DNA of 64,000 bases from the NCBI RefSeq assembly GCF_000017205.1, contig NC_009656.1:2360001-2424000 (forward strand), in the 5' to 3' direction. Position 1 is the stretch's first letter. Every line of letters begins with the position of its first letter. Below are positions 1 to 10,713 of this stretch, piece after piece. Under the pieces are notes generated by a model that searched no databases, was not told the origin of the DNA, and was given only the letters and a program-made list of their open reading frames with translations. The position numbers and the translations under genes were made by a program. Source of the DNA: Pseudomonas paraeruginosa PA7. Lineage in GTDB: Bacteria; Pseudomonadota; Gammaproteobacteria; Pseudomonadales; Pseudomonadaceae.

Positions 1-239
1 GCGTCGGCGGGAAGGGCCTGCTTGCGCTGGCTGGCGACGAACTTCAGGGCCCCGATGAAGCAGGCGGAGTAGCCGGCGGCGAACAGTTGTTCCGGGTTGG
101 TGGCCGCGCCGCCCTGGCCGCCCAGTTCGCGCGGAGTGCTGAGTTTCACGTCGAGTATGCCGTCCGAGGATACCGCTCGGCCGTCACGGCCTTCGGTGGC
201 GGTTGCGGTTGCGGTGTAGAGAGCCTTGATGGTTTGCAT
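1..239 (-). CDS. ohr: Organic hydroperoxide resistance protein Ohr (3' end cut by window)
   Basis: Ohr is a cytosolic thiol peroxidase that reduces organic and fatty-acid hydroperoxides using lipoylated partners. The first 79 codons are visible, starting at the ATG complementary to 237-239 and running off the left edge. The N-terminus ([15 protein letters not shown]) and the stretch around the peroxidatic cysteine ([12 protein letters not shown], Cys60) are typical of the OsmC/Ohr family; the second redox Cys lies outside the window. It is downstream of, and co-oriented with, ohrR, the usual arrangement for the OhrR-controlled ohr gene. Confidence 0.96.
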   Translation of the reverse strand, partial: MQTIKALYTATATATEGRDGRAVSSDGILDVKLSTPRELGGQGGAATNPEQLFAAGYSACFIGALKFVASQRKQALPAD

Positions 240-296
240 GAGGGGTCACCTGCCTATGTTGTGCGTTAATTTCTTGCGTGCTAAGTAAGTGCGTGA

Positions 297-310
297 GCAT
301 GAATTTAGCG
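297..310. promoter_or_regulatory. Candidate OhrR operator upstream of ohr
   Basis: The 14-nt sequence GCATGAATTTAGCG lies 58 nt upstream of the ohr start. An identical copy occurs at 865-878 just upstream of ohrR. A shared exact 14-mer in the two promoters that a MarR-type OhrR would control is good circumstantial evidence for an operator. The arms are only partly palindromic, so the exact boundaries are inferred. Confidence 0.5.
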
Positions 311-383
311 CTGAGTTATTTTGCGCGCAAGATAATATTTGGAAGATTTGGCGATAAGAGCCAGGCAGACAGGTATAAGCCCC

Positions 384-839
384 TCAGTCCGGGGCTTGCA
401 GGTTGCCGCGCAGGGCCAGCAGTTCGTCCTTGAGGGCGACCAACTGTGGCAAGTCGAGGCCGGTGCGCTCCAGGATGCAGGCGGGAATGCTCCCGGCCTG
501 TCGCTGCAGGGCGCGGCCCTTGGCGGTCAGGTGCAGCAGGACTATGCGTTCGTCTTCGCTGCTGCGAGTGCGGGTAATCAGGCCCTCGCCCTCCAGGCGC
601 TTGAGCAGGGGCGTGAGCGAGCCCGGGTCGGTAAGCATGCGTGCGCTGATTTCGCCCACGGTCAGGCCGTCGCGTTCCCACAGCACCAGCATGGCGATGT
701 ACTGCGGATAGGTGAGGCCGAGCGCTTGCAGCAGGGGCTTGTAGACCTTGGTCATCTGCAGCGAGGTGGAGTACAGGGCGAAGCACAGCTGGTTGTCCAG
801 CTTGAGCTGCTCGCAAGGGGTGGTGGGCAGTCGGGACAT
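384..839 (-). CDS. ohrR: MarR-family organic hydroperoxide sensor OhrR
   Basis: A 151-residue MarR/OhrR repressor. The N-terminal segment LDNQLCFALYS places the sensing cysteine at Cys19, as in characterised OhrR proteins; Cys9 and Cys121 are also present. The winged-helix core follows (LTYPQYIAMLVLWE, then GSLTPLLKRLE recognition-helix region). It is transcribed toward ohr. Oxidation of the sensor Cys by organic hydroperoxides is known to release OhrR from DNA and derepress ohr and ohrR. Its paralogue OspR is encoded at 24294-24785 in the same window and shares the DNQLCFKLY-type motif. Confidence 0.95.
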   Translation of the reverse strand: MSRLPTTPCEQLKLDNQLCFALYSTSLQMTKVYKPLLQALGLTYPQYIAMLVLWERDGLTVGEISARMLTDPGSLTPLLKRLEGEGLITRTRSSEDERIVLLHLTAKGRALQRQAGSIPACILERTGLDLPQLVALKDELLALRGNLQAPD

Positions 840-864
840 GGCTGTCTTCCAGGTAAGGCGCTGT

Positions 865-878
865 GCATGAATTTAGCG
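865..878. promoter_or_regulatory. Candidate OhrR autoregulatory operator
   Basis: This is an exact copy of the 14-mer at 297-310, here 26 nt upstream of the ohrR start codon, where binding would block transcription of ohrR. It supports negative autoregulation of ohrR. Confidence 0.5.
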
Positions 879-920
879 TAGTGGCTTTTGGCTTTCCAGG
901 TTTCCCGCCGGCCGGTGTCT

Positions 921-1877
921 TCAGCGCTCGCCCAGGCACTGCTGCAGGGCCTGGTCCCAGGGCGGCGGAAAACCGAAGCGCTCACGGAGGAAGGCCAGAA
1001 GCAGGCGGGTTCGCGAACTGGCTTCGCGCTCCAGGCGCAGGGCATAGATGCAGGTTGGCTCGGCGGCGGGCAAGCCGTCGTCGCAGAACAGCGCTTGCAG
1101 TTCGCCGCGCAGCAGGTACTCGCTGCACAACCAGGTCGGCAGGTGGGCGATGCCGAGGCCGGCCAGCGCCGCGTCGACCATCGCTTCGGCGTTATTGGTG
1201 GCCAGCCGCGCCCGTTTCGGCCGCAGGTGCTGGAGCTTGCCGTCGTGCTGGAAGCGCCAGGCATAGGGTGGCGACAGGTTGTCCCAATCGATGCCGGCAT
1301 GCTCCGGCAGTTCGCCTGGGGAGGCGGGAACGCCGTGTTCGCGCAGGTATTCCGGGCTGGCGCAGACCACCCGCACCATGGGCGCTAGCGAGGTGGCCAC
1401 CAGGCGGCTGTCGGGCAGCGGGCCGGCGCGCAGGACCAGATCGACTTCGCCGAGGTGTTCGCCCTGCAGGTCGATGAAACTGCCTATCAGGCGCAATTGC
1501 ACGTCGAGGCCGGGGTTGGCCTTGAGGAAGTCGGCGATGGCCGGAGCCAGGTGGCGGCGGCCGAAGGGCACTGGTGCATCGATGCGGATCAGGCCCTGCG
1601 GCGCGGTGCTCAGCGATACCGCTTCGGCGCGGGCCAGGCGCAGTTCGGTGACGATCCGCCGCGCCCGATCGGCGAAGGCCAGGCCCGCCGGCGTGGCGCG
1701 CACGGCATGGGTGGTACGGACCAGCAGGGTACTGCCCAGCGCGCGCTCCAGGGCATCCATGCGGCGCGCCACGGCTGATGGGGTGAGCGGATGCTTGCGC
1801 GCAGCGGCGGAGAAGCTGCCGCTGTCGAGCACGTCGAGGTAGAGGACGAACTGTTCGCTGAGGGTATCGGGCAACAT
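921..1877 (-). CDS. LysR-family transcriptional regulator
   Basis: A 318-residue LTTR. The N-terminal winged helix is clear (DSGSFSAAARKHPLTPSAVARRMDALE, residues about 18-45), followed by a periplasmic-binding-like effector domain of the CrgA/AaeR type (RIDAPVPFGRRHLAPAIADF, LVLRAGPLPDS). It is divergent from the TauE/SafE permease gene at 1979 with only about 100 nt between them, so that permease is its most likely target. The effector is unknown. Confidence 0.88.
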   Translation of the reverse strand: MLPDTLSEQFVLYLDVLDSGSFSAAARKHPLTPSAVARRMDALERALGSTLLVRTTHAVRATPAGLAFADRARRIVTELRLARAEAVSLSTAPQGLIRIDAPVPFGRRHLAPAIADFLKANPGLDVQLRLIGSFIDLQGEHLGEVDLVLRAGPLPDSRLVATSLAPMVRVVCASPEYLREHGVPASPGELPEHAGIDWDNLSPPYAWRFQHDGKLQHLRPKRARLATNNAEAMVDAALAGLGIAHLPTWLCSEYLLRGELQALFCDDGLPAAEPTCIYALRLEREASSRTRLLLAFLRERFGFPPPWDQALQQCLGER

Positions 1878-1978
1878 GAAGAATGCCTTTGCGTATTGGG
1901 CATAGCCATTGTGCTTTCTTGCGCGTTTCCCATCCAGCCACGCCTGCCTAGCATGGAGGCTGGCGAAAGGAGGCTGGC

Positions 1979-2728
1979 ATGCTGGATGTGGTTTTCGATT
2001 TTCTTCTGGGCATGATGCTCGGTTGTCTGGGTGGACTCTTCGGCATCGGCGGCGGCTTGCTGGCGATCCCGGCGCTGGGCGTGATCTTCGGTCTCGACCA
2101 GCAACTGGCGCAGGGCACCGCGCTGGTGATGGTGGTGCCGAACGTGCTGCTGGCGCTGTGGCGCTACCACCAACGCAACCGCATCGATCCGCGCCAGGCC
2201 GGGATCCTCGCCCTGACCGGGCTGCTTTGCGCGTTCCTGGCGTCCAGCGTGGCCGCGCGGATCGACGCGGCGCGGATGCGCGAAGCGTTCGTGGTCTTTC
2301 TCCTGGCGCTGGCCGGCTACATGTTCTGGCGCCTGTTCCGGCGTCCGCCGCAGGGCGCCGCGACGCCGCGCTACGGTCTGCCCTGGATGGGCGTGCTGGG
2401 CCTCGGCGCGGGCTCGCTCGGCGGTCTGTTCGGGGTCGGTGGCGGGGTGTTGGCGACGCCGGTGCTGACTTCGGTGTTCGGTCTCGCCCAGGTCGTCGCC
2501 CAGGGGCTGGCCCTGGCTCTGGCCGCGCCGAGCACGGCGGTGGCGCTGGGGACCTACGCCATGCACGGCCATGTCGACTGGCGGATGGGGATCCCCCTGG
2601 CGCTGGGCGGCCTGCTGAGCATTTCCTGGGGCGTGAGGCTGGCTCACGCCTTGCCCGAGCGCGGCCTGCGCATGGCCTTCTGCGCCTTCCTCGCGTTGTG
2701 CGCGGTGCTCCTGCTGGTGCGCGGTTGA
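1979..2728 (+). CDS. TauE/SafE (TSUP) family membrane permease
   Basis: A 249-residue integral membrane protein with about eight hydrophobic segments. It shows the internal duplication of the TSUP family: GGLFGIGGGLLAIPAL in the N-terminal half and GGLFGVGGGVLATPVL in the C-terminal half. TSUP members export or import sulfur-containing anions or small organic acids; the substrate cannot be read from sequence. The purine-rich GGAGGCTGGC precedes the ATG. It is divergent from a LysR gene that probably controls it, and convergent with the LysR gene at 2730. Confidence 0.87.
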   Translation: MLDVVFDFLLGMMLGCLGGLFGIGGGLLAIPALGVIFGLDQQLAQGTALVMVVPNVLLALWRYHQRNRIDPRQAGILALTGLLCAFLASSVAARIDAARMREAFVVFLLALAGYMFWRLFRRPPQGAATPRYGLPWMGVLGLGAGSLGGLFGVGGGVLATPVLTSVFGLAQVVAQGLALALAAPSTAVALGTYAMHGHVDWRMGIPLALGGLLSISWGVRLAHALPERGLRMAFCAFLALCAVLLLVRG

Positions 2729-2729
2729 G

Positions 2730-3584
2730 TCAGAGGCGGAAGCCCTCGCCGATGTATTCGGCCAGCTTTTCGGTGACCGGCGACTGGCTGTGCGGGTTGC
2801 GCATCAGCATGATGCTGGCCGAGGGCAGGGCGGGCAGGCCCTCGCTTTCGTCGAGGATGCGCAGGTTGCCGGTCAGCAGACTGCGTAGCTGCACGGTCAC
2901 CGCCAGGCCGGCGCTGACCACCGCGAACAGCGCCGACAGGCTCGGGCTGCTGTAGGCGATGCGGTAGTCCAGCTCGGCCGCTTCCAGGGCGTTGCAGGCC
3001 CAGGCGCGGCAGAAACAGGTGGTGTTGAACATGGCCAGGGGGATCGGCCGCTGGTGGTGGGGGCAGAAGCCCTCGGCGGCCATCCAGACGAAGGGTTCCT
3101 GGCGCAGCAGCTGGCCGATCTCGGTGCCGGGCTCGCGGGTGACGATGGACAGGTCGAGATCGTTGCGCGCCAGCAGGTTGAGCGAGGTGTCGCAGTGCAC
3201 CTCGACCTGCACCAGCGGATAGGCTTCGGCGAAGCGCGAGAGGATCGCCGGGAGGAAGCGCATCACATAGTCGTCCGGGGTGCCGATCCGCACCGAGCCG
3301 ACCATGTGTGGCTGGCGCAGGGTGTTGAACACCTCGCCGTGCAGTTTCAGGATCCGCCGGGCATAGCCGAGCAGTACCTGGCCTTCGGCGGTGAGGCGGG
3401 TCTGCCTTCCGTCGCGCTCGAACAGCGAGCGCTGCAGGACGTCCTCCTCGAGCCGTTTCATCTGCATGCTGACCGCCGACTGGGTGCGGTTCACCGCCTC
3501 CGCGGCGCGGGTGAAGCCGCCGTGCTCGGCGATGGCGACGAAGGTGCGGAGCAGTTCCGTATCGATGCCGGGCTGGTAGCTCAT
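2730..3584 (-). CDS. LysR-family transcriptional regulator
   Basis: A 284-residue LTTR. The winged helix is near the N-terminus (AEHGGFTRAAEAVNRTQSAVSMQMKRLE), and the effector domain starts near VGSVRIGTPDDYVMRFLP. The stop lies one base beyond the convergent permease stop. The gene is divergent from the DUF1127 gene at 3681, with about 95 nt between them. Target and ligand are unknown. Confidence 0.87.
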   Translation of the reverse strand: MSYQPGIDTELLRTFVAIAEHGGFTRAAEAVNRTQSAVSMQMKRLEEDVLQRSLFERDGRQTRLTAEGQVLLGYARRILKLHGEVFNTLRQPHMVGSVRIGTPDDYVMRFLPAILSRFAEAYPLVQVEVHCDTSLNLLARNDLDLSIVTREPGTEIGQLLRQEPFVWMAAEGFCPHHQRPIPLAMFNTTCFCRAWACNALEAAELDYRIAYSSPSLSALFAVVSAGLAVTVQLRSLLTGNLRILDESEGLPALPSASIMLMRNPHSQSPVTEKLAEYIGEGFRL

Positions 3585-3680
3585 TCATCAATCTCCGAGA
3601 TGCATTGCATAAGAATGATTCGTTGGATTGATCCTATGCCCGGCGGGAGACTGTGCCTATCCCGAACGGAGGGCAAGACG

Positions 3681-3914
3681 ATGAAAGGTCAACAGGATTG
3701 TTTCGGCAATCACTTCCACGCTGTAACCCATCCCGCCTCGCCGGCTGCGCCGTCGTTGTGGCGCCGTTGGCGGCGCTGGCTGCAACTGGCCCGCGAGCGT
3801 CGGGAATTGCTGAGGCTGAGCGACGAGGCGCTGAAGGACCTGGGTCTGAGCCGGGCGGACATCTTCCGGGAAGGCGAGCGTCATTTCTGGGACGATCCGT
3901 TGCGTCGGCATTGA
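3681..3914 (+). CDS. Small DUF1127 (YjiS-like) protein
   Basis: 77 residues. An arginine/tryptophan-rich amphipathic stretch (LWRRWRRWLQLARERRELLRL) is followed by the family signature LSDEALKDLGLSRADI. Short DUF1127 proteins are common in proteobacteria; some have been linked to phosphate, metabolic or RNA-related regulation, but the function of this one is unknown. The start is chosen at the ATG following GGAGGGCAAGACG. It lies divergently next to a LysR regulator. Confidence 0.85.
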   Translation: MKGQQDCFGNHFHAVTHPASPAAPSLWRRWRRWLQLARERRELLRLSDEALKDLGLSRADIFREGERHFWDDPLRRH

Positions 3915-3996
3915 GCGAACCGCAGCGGCGCGCCGGGCTGGCGCGGTGGCGGAGGCGCGCTAGACTCGCGGTTTCCTTCTTCGACAGGGGCGCTCC

Positions 3997-5205
3997 ATGA
4001 GTCTTTCGCTTTCCCTCGCCGAAGCCCGCCGCCTGGCCCTGGCGGCGCAGGGCTTCGACGGTCGGCGGACGCGCCGCAGCGTGCAGCGGCGCCACCTGCG
4101 CGAGATGCTCGCGCGCCTCGGTCTGCTGCAGATCGACTCGGTGAATGCGCTGGTGCGTTCGCACTACCTGCCGCTGTTCTCCCGTCTCGGTCCCTATTCG
4201 ATGACGCTGCTCGACGAGGCGGCCTGGAGTGTTGGCCGTCACCGCCAGTTGTTCGAATACTGGGGCCATGAAGCCTCGCTGCTGCCGCTGGCACACTATC
4301 CATTGCTGCGCTGGCGGATGCGCCAGGCCGCCGACGGCCAGGGCATCTACCAGCAACTGGCGCGTTTCGGCCGGGAGCAGCAGCCACTGATCCGCCAGGT
4401 ATTGCAGGCGGTGCGCGAACAGGGCGCGCTGGGTGCCGGCAGCCTGAGCACGCGGCAGGAGCGGGCCGGTCCGTGGTGGGACTGGAGCGCGGAAAAACAT
4501 GCGCTGGAATGGCTGTTCGCCGCGGGTGAGGTGACGGTGGCCGGACGGCGCGGTTTCGAGCGGCTCTACGATCTGCCGGAACGGGTGTTCCCTGCGGAAC
4601 TGCTGGCCCGCCCCGAACCGTCGGAAGACCACGCTCAGCGCGAACTGCTGCGCATGGCCGCCACGGCTCTCGGCGTGGCCACCGAAAAAGACCTGCGCGA
4701 CTACTACCGGTTGAGCCCGGCGCAGAGTCGTGCGCGCCTCGCCGAACTGGTGGAGGCCGGCGAGCTTCTGCCGGTGAGGGTGGAAGGTTGGAGCCAGGCG
4801 GCCTATTCCCTCGGTGAGCCACGGGTACCGCGGCGGGTGCCTGCCAGCGCCCTGCTTTCGCCTTTCGATTCGCTGGTCTGGGAGCGCGCGCGGGCCGAGC
4901 GCCTGTTCGATTTCCGCTATCGCCTGGAGATCTACACGCCGAAGGAAAGGCGCGTGTACGGCTACTACGTCCTGCCGTTCCTGCACAACGGCCGCCTGGT
5001 CGGCCGTGTCGACCTGCGCGCCGAGCGGGCGCGCGAGCGCCTGGCGGTGCATGCGCTGCACGCCGAGGCCGGCGGGATGGACGATGCCGCGCTCCACGAA
5101 CTGGCCGCGCAACTGCGCGACATGGCGGCCTGGCTGGGCCTGGCGACGGTGATGATCGAGGGGGGCGGAGAGCTGGCGTTGCGCTTGCGCGGGGTATTGC
5201 TCTAG
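3997..5205 (+). CDS. YcaQ/AlkX-type winged-helix DNA glycosylase
   Basis: 402 residues, the usual length for the HTH_42 (DUF1006) family. E. coli YcaQ is a DNA glycosylase able to unhook interstrand crosslinks. The characteristic catalytic motif of the AlkX branch, Q-hydrophobic-D, is visible in LGLLQIDSVN (Gln45, Asp47); the AlkZ branch would have QxQ. Tandem winged-helix modules follow, with a conserved LLSPFDSLVWERAR stretch near residue 290. It probably acts in repair of alkylated or crosslinked DNA. It is convergent with the DAHP synthase gene and separated from it by a short GC-rich hairpin. Confidence 0.85.
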   Translation: MSLSLSLAEARRLALAAQGFDGRRTRRSVQRRHLREMLARLGLLQIDSVNALVRSHYLPLFSRLGPYSMTLLDEAAWSVGRHRQLFEYWGHEASLLPLAHYPLLRWRMRQAADGQGIYQQLARFGREQQPLIRQVLQAVREQGALGAGSLSTRQERAGPWWDWSAEKHALEWLFAAGEVTVAGRRGFERLYDLPERVFPAELLARPEPSEDHAQRELLRMAATALGVATEKDLRDYYRLSPAQSRARLAELVEAGELLPVRVEGWSQAAYSLGEPRVPRRVPASALLSPFDSLVWERARAERLFDFRYRLEIYTPKERRVYGYYVLPFLHNGRLVGRVDLRAERARERLAVHALHAEAGGMDDAALHELAAQLRDMAAWLGLATVMIEGGGELALRLRGVLL

Positions 5206-5211
5206 AGAGAA

Positions 5212-5231
5212 CTCCCGCCGGGCGGCGGGAG
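5212..5231. terminator. GC-rich hairpin between convergent genes
   Basis: CTCCCGCC and GGCGGGAG form a perfect 8-bp stem with a short GG/GC loop between the ends of the YcaQ-type gene and the DAHP synthase gene. A T-tract is lacking, so it may act as a bidirectional weak terminator. Confidence 0.5.
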
Positions 5232-5245
5232 CGTGCGAGGTGCTG

Positions 5246-7514
<2,269 letters not shown>

Positions 7515-7540
7515 CCAGGGCGCGTAGGCAAGGGCCTGGC

Positions 7541-8332
7541 CTAGCGTCCTTCGAAGCGTCCCGGGCGGCGTTCCTGGAGCGCGCGCAGGCCTTCCTTGGC
7601 GTCCTCGCTGTCGAGCAGGCGCCTGGCGGCTTCCGGCAACGCAGCGGCGGCGACCGCTTCGCCTTCCAACAGGGCCTGGCGCGCCGAGCCGAGGGTGGCG
7701 CGCACGCCCAGCGGCGCCTGGGCCGCGACCCGTTCGGCGAGGGCGACGGCGTGGTCGAGGAGGTCTTCCGGGGCGGTGACTTCCTGCACCAGGCCGAGAC
7801 GATAGGCTTCGTGGGCGTCGAATTCGTCGCCGGTGAGCAGCCAGCGCATGGCGTTGCCCCAGCCGGCGACCTGGTGCATGCGCAGCGTCGCGCCGCCGAA
7901 CGGGAGGATCCCGCGCTGTACTTCCAGCTGGGCGAAACGCGCGGTGCTGGCGCAGAGATTGATGTCGGCGGCGAGCATTAGCTCGATGCCGATGGTGTAG
8001 CAATAGCCCTGCACCGCCAGCACCAGCGGTTTGGACAGGCGTCGGCCGCCGAAGGTACCCCAGGGGTCGACGGCGCCCTCGGGAAGCTTCCAGCCCTGGC
8101 GAAAGGTCTCGCCGACATTGGCCAGGTCGAGCCCGGCGGTGAAATGCTCGCCATGGGCGAAGAGCAGGGCGCAGCGCAACTGGTCGTCGGCCTCGTATTC
8201 GCCGAGGGCGGCGACCAGGTCGTCGAGCATCGGCAGGTCGAAGGCGTTGCGCTTGGCGACGCGGTCGAGGCCGAGCAGCAGCAGGTGGCCACGCCGTTCG
8301 CGGCTGATGCGTCCGGGGGAGGTGTCGTTCAT
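7541..8332 (-). CDS. Enoyl-CoA hydratase/isomerase (crotonase) family protein
   Basis: 263 residues from MNDTSPGRIS. Crotonase-fold landmarks are visible: RVAKRNAFDLPML near the N-terminus, the oxyanion-hole segment CALLFAHGEHFTAGLDLANV, and AVQGYCYTIGIELMLAADI. C-terminal ERRPGRFEGR is typical of the family. The usual second catalytic acid region reads FAQLEVQRGILPFGGA. It probably acts on an acyl-CoA in beta-oxidation or a related catabolic route; the exact substrate is not deducible. It is convergent with the upstream gene and divergent from the DEAD-box helicase. Confidence 0.88.
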   Translation of the reverse strand: MNDTSPGRISRERRGHLLLLGLDRVAKRNAFDLPMLDDLVAALGEYEADDQLRCALLFAHGEHFTAGLDLANVGETFRQGWKLPEGAVDPWGTFGGRRLSKPLVLAVQGYCYTIGIELMLAADINLCASTARFAQLEVQRGILPFGGATLRMHQVAGWGNAMRWLLTGDEFDAHEAYRLGLVQEVTAPEDLLDHAVALAERVAAQAPLGVRATLGSARQALLEGEAVAAAALPEAARRLLDSEDAKEGLRALQERRPGRFEGR

Positions 8333-8673
8333 GCGGCGATTTCCTGGCGGGGGCGGGCAACGTCGGTATAGACGTATGCAAACGGGATGTCCATTGTCAG
8401 CTCCTCTGACGACGCATGTCGGAAAAAACGCACACAAACGACAAAATTCCGGTATGATGCGCGCCGGTCAAAAACGACCCCGTTCAGGACCTGCATTTTT
8501 CGGAGCGCTGTGCTCTGGCTGTGTATCCGCTCTGCGGATCTCCTTTACGTAATCTTCTAATTCAAAAGCAATCTCGCAAATCCCGCCCCAGCTGCCTGGG
8601 TGGCCGTTCTGGCCGTACAGGGCATGAGCAGCCATGGGTCATGGGTCTTTGCGGATGTATACGAGGCAAACCC
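8333..8673 (+). promoter_or_regulatory. Long 5' leader of the DEAD-box helicase gene
   Basis: About 340 nt without a credible gene separate the crotonase and helicase starts. A plausible extended -10 element (TATGAT, 8453-8458) would give a leader of more than 200 nt. The leader contains a perfect hairpin ATCCGC-TCT-GCGGAT (8525-8539), and the helicase ribosome-binding site GAGG lies at about 8662-8665. Long structured leaders are known for cold-shock and helicase genes of the csdA/deaD type; regulation here is inferred. Confidence 0.45.
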
Positions 8674-10335
8674 ATGACTCAGGAAACCGTCGGCTTCGCC
8701 GCGCTCGGTATTCACCCCAATGTGCTCGCGGCAATCACCGCCGTAGGCTATGAAGAGCCTTCGCCTATCCAGGCTCAATCGATTCCGCTGATCCTCGAAG
8801 GTCACGACATGATTGGCCAGGCGCAGACCGGCACCGGCAAGACCGCCGCCTTCGCCCTGCCGCTGCTGTCGCGCATCGACCCGAGCCGCCGCGAGCCGCA
8901 GATGCTGGTGCTGGTGCCGACCCGCGAGCTGGCCCTGCAGGTCGCCACCGCCTGCGAAACCTATTCCAAGCAGTTGCCGGGCGTCGGCGTGGTCGCCGTC
9001 TACGGTGGCGCACCCATGGGCCCGCAACTGAAGGCCCTGCGCCAGGGCGCGCAGATCCTCGTCGCTACCCCCGGCCGCCTGTGCGATCACCTGCGCCGCG
9101 ACGAGAAGCTGCTGGCCACCGTCCAGCGCCTGGTGCTCGACGAGGCCGACGAGATGCTCAAGCTCGGCTTCATGGACGATCTCGAAGTGATCTTCGAGGC
9201 GCTGCCCGAGTCGCGCCAGACCGTGCTCTTCTCGGCGACCCTGCCGGCCTCCATCCGTGGCATCGCCGAGCGTCACCTGAAGCAGCCGAAGCACGTCAAG
9301 ATCGCCGCCAAGACCCAGACCGTGGCGCGCATCGAGCAGGTCCACCTGATGGTCCATGCCGACCAGAAGGCCGGTTCGATCCAGCGCCTGCTGGAAGTCG
9401 AGCAGTTCGACGCGCTGATCGCCTTCGTCCGCACCAAGCAGGCCACCCTCGACTACGCCGAGCTGCTGGAGCGCCAGGGCTATCGTGCCGCCGCGCTGAA
9501 CGGCGACATGCCGCAGGCCCAGCGCGAGCGGGTGATCGAGTCGCTGAAGGACGGCTCGCTGGACATCGTCATCGCCACCGACGTCGCCGCCCGTGGCCTG
9601 GACGTGCCGCGCATCACCCATGTACTGAACATCGACATGCCGTACGATCCGGAGTCCTACGTGCACCGCATCGGCCGTACCGGTCGTGCCGGCCGCGAGG
9701 GCCGCGCCCTGTTGCTGGTGACCCCGCGCGAGCGGCGCATGCTGCAGGTGATCGAGCGGGTCACCGGGCAGAAGGTCGGCGAGGTTCGCCTGCCGGACCC
9801 CGAGACCGTGCTGGAAGCCCGTCTGGCACGCCTGGCCGCGAGCCTCTCGCCGCTGCTGGAGAGCGCCGTCGCGCAGCGCGGCGCGGTGCGCGACGAACTC
9901 TGCCGCCGCCTGGACTGCGATGCCGAGACCCTGGCCGCCGCGCTGCTGGCGCGCCTGACCGCCGGCAAGGCGCTGGACCTGGAGTCGGTGCGCCGCGAAC
10001 AGCCGCTGACCCCTTCGGCGCCGCGTGAGCGTGCCGAGCGCGGTGAGCGTCCCGAGCGCAGCGGCGAACGCCGGCCGATGGCACCGCCGAGCGAAGGCCG
10101 GGCCCGCTGCCGCACCGCCCTGGGCGCGCGCGACGGCGTCGCGGCGAAGAACCTGCTGGGCGCGATCCTCAACGAGGGCGGCCTGTCCCGCGAGGACATC
10201 GGTCGTATCCAGATCCGCGACACCTTCAGCCTGATCGAGCTGCCCGAGGCCAACCTCGAGCGTTTGCTGACCAAGCTCAAGGACACCCGCGTCGCCGGCA
10301 AGGCCCTGCGCCTGCGCCGCTATCGCGAGGACTGA
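8674..10335 (+). CDS. DEAD-box ATP-dependent RNA helicase with DbpA-type C-terminal domain
   Basis: 553 residues. In order: Q-motif region (GYEEPSPIQAQSIP), motif I AQTGTGKT (residues 50-57), PTRELALQ, motif II DEADEML, motif III SAT, RGLDVPRI, and motif VI HRIGRTGRAGREG. The last about 70 residues (KNLLGAILNEGGLSREDIGRIQI...LRLRRYRED) match the DbpA RNA-binding domain used by CsdA/DeaD and DbpA helicases in ribosome assembly and RNA decay. An acidic/basic linker rich in RAERGERPERSGERR joins core and C-terminal domain. ATG chosen after GAGG; a strong terminator follows. Confidence 0.93.
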   Translation: MTQETVGFAALGIHPNVLAAITAVGYEEPSPIQAQSIPLILEGHDMIGQAQTGTGKTAAFALPLLSRIDPSRREPQMLVLVPTRELALQVATACETYSKQLPGVGVVAVYGGAPMGPQLKALRQGAQILVATPGRLCDHLRRDEKLLATVQRLVLDEADEMLKLGFMDDLEVIFEALPESRQTVLFSATLPASIRGIAERHLKQPKHVKIAAKTQTVARIEQVHLMVHADQKAGSIQRLLEVEQFDALIAFVRTKQATLDYAELLERQGYRAAALNGDMPQAQRERVIESLKDGSLDIVIATDVAARGLDVPRITHVLNIDMPYDPESYVHRIGRTGRAGREGRALLLVTPRERRMLQVIERVTGQKVGEVRLPDPETVLEARLARLAASLSPLLESAVAQRGAVRDELCRRLDCDAETLAAALLARLTAGKALDLESVRREQPLTPSAPRERAERGERPERSGERRPMAPPSEGRARCRTALGARDGVAAKNLLGAILNEGGLSREDIGRIQIRDTFSLIELPEANLERLLTKLKDTRVAGKALRLRRYRED

Positions 10336-10347
10336 GGTCCAGCGCGA

Positions 10348-10380
10348 TGAAAAAGCCCCGCTTCGGCGGGGCTTTTTCAT
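10348..10380 (+). terminator. Rho-independent terminator of the helicase gene
   Basis: The stem AAAAAGCCCCGC / GCGGGGCTTTTT with a TTCG tetraloop lies 12 nt after the helicase stop. It is symmetrical and A/T-flanked on both sides, so it can also terminate leftward transcription. Confidence 0.93.
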
Positions 10381-10713
10381 GGGGCGGGCAGCATGGACTT
10401 GATGGTTGCTGGCCAGGCTGCTTTCCGTGCCTGCCCCGGCTTCTCGTTTCGTCCTCCCGGCGAGCCCCTTTGGCAAGCGTCCCAAAGGAAACAAAAGGCT
10501 CGCCCAGCCGCCAGGGCAGGCACCACGTCGTGCATGCCAGACCTGCACATACCGAAGCTCTGATCCGCCGCCTATCCATTACATCGCGGATGACGCCTAT
10601 GGCGTTATTCGCGCTACAGGACTATATCGCTCGCGATTTCCTGGCTGCCAGCCGAGTCCACCCAGCTTGCGGCGGGAAGCCGATGTTCTCCGCCAGTCCC
10701 ACGAGAAACCCTG
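10381..10713. other. Intergenic region without a recognised gene
   Basis: 333 nt between the helicase terminator and the dioxygenase gene. No reading frame here resembles a known protein. It contains an imperfect palindrome at 10586-10612, listed separately, that looks like a dispersed Pseudomonas intergenic repeat. Confidence 0.6.
10586..10612. repeat. Degenerate intergenic palindromic repeat
   Basis: GCGGATGACGCC-TAT-GGCGTTATTCGC is a 12-bp inverted repeat with two mismatches. Its shape (GCGGATAACGCC...GGCGTTATCCGC) resembles a palindrome I recognise from many P. aeruginosa intergenic regions. Family membership is inferred from memory, not from a search. Confidence 0.45.

Noticed and set aside
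3634..5112. 492-codon minus-strand frame
   Set aside because: Antisense shadow of the YcaQ-type gene; no domain or ribosome-binding site.
8557..10548. 663-codon open frame on the minus strand
   Set aside because: Antisense to the DEAD-box helicase, and the composition is that of a GC-frame shadow with no domain.
10381..10713. Remnant of an insertion sequence
   Set aside because: No transposase fragment, terminal inverted repeats or target duplication; only a short palindromic repeat is present.
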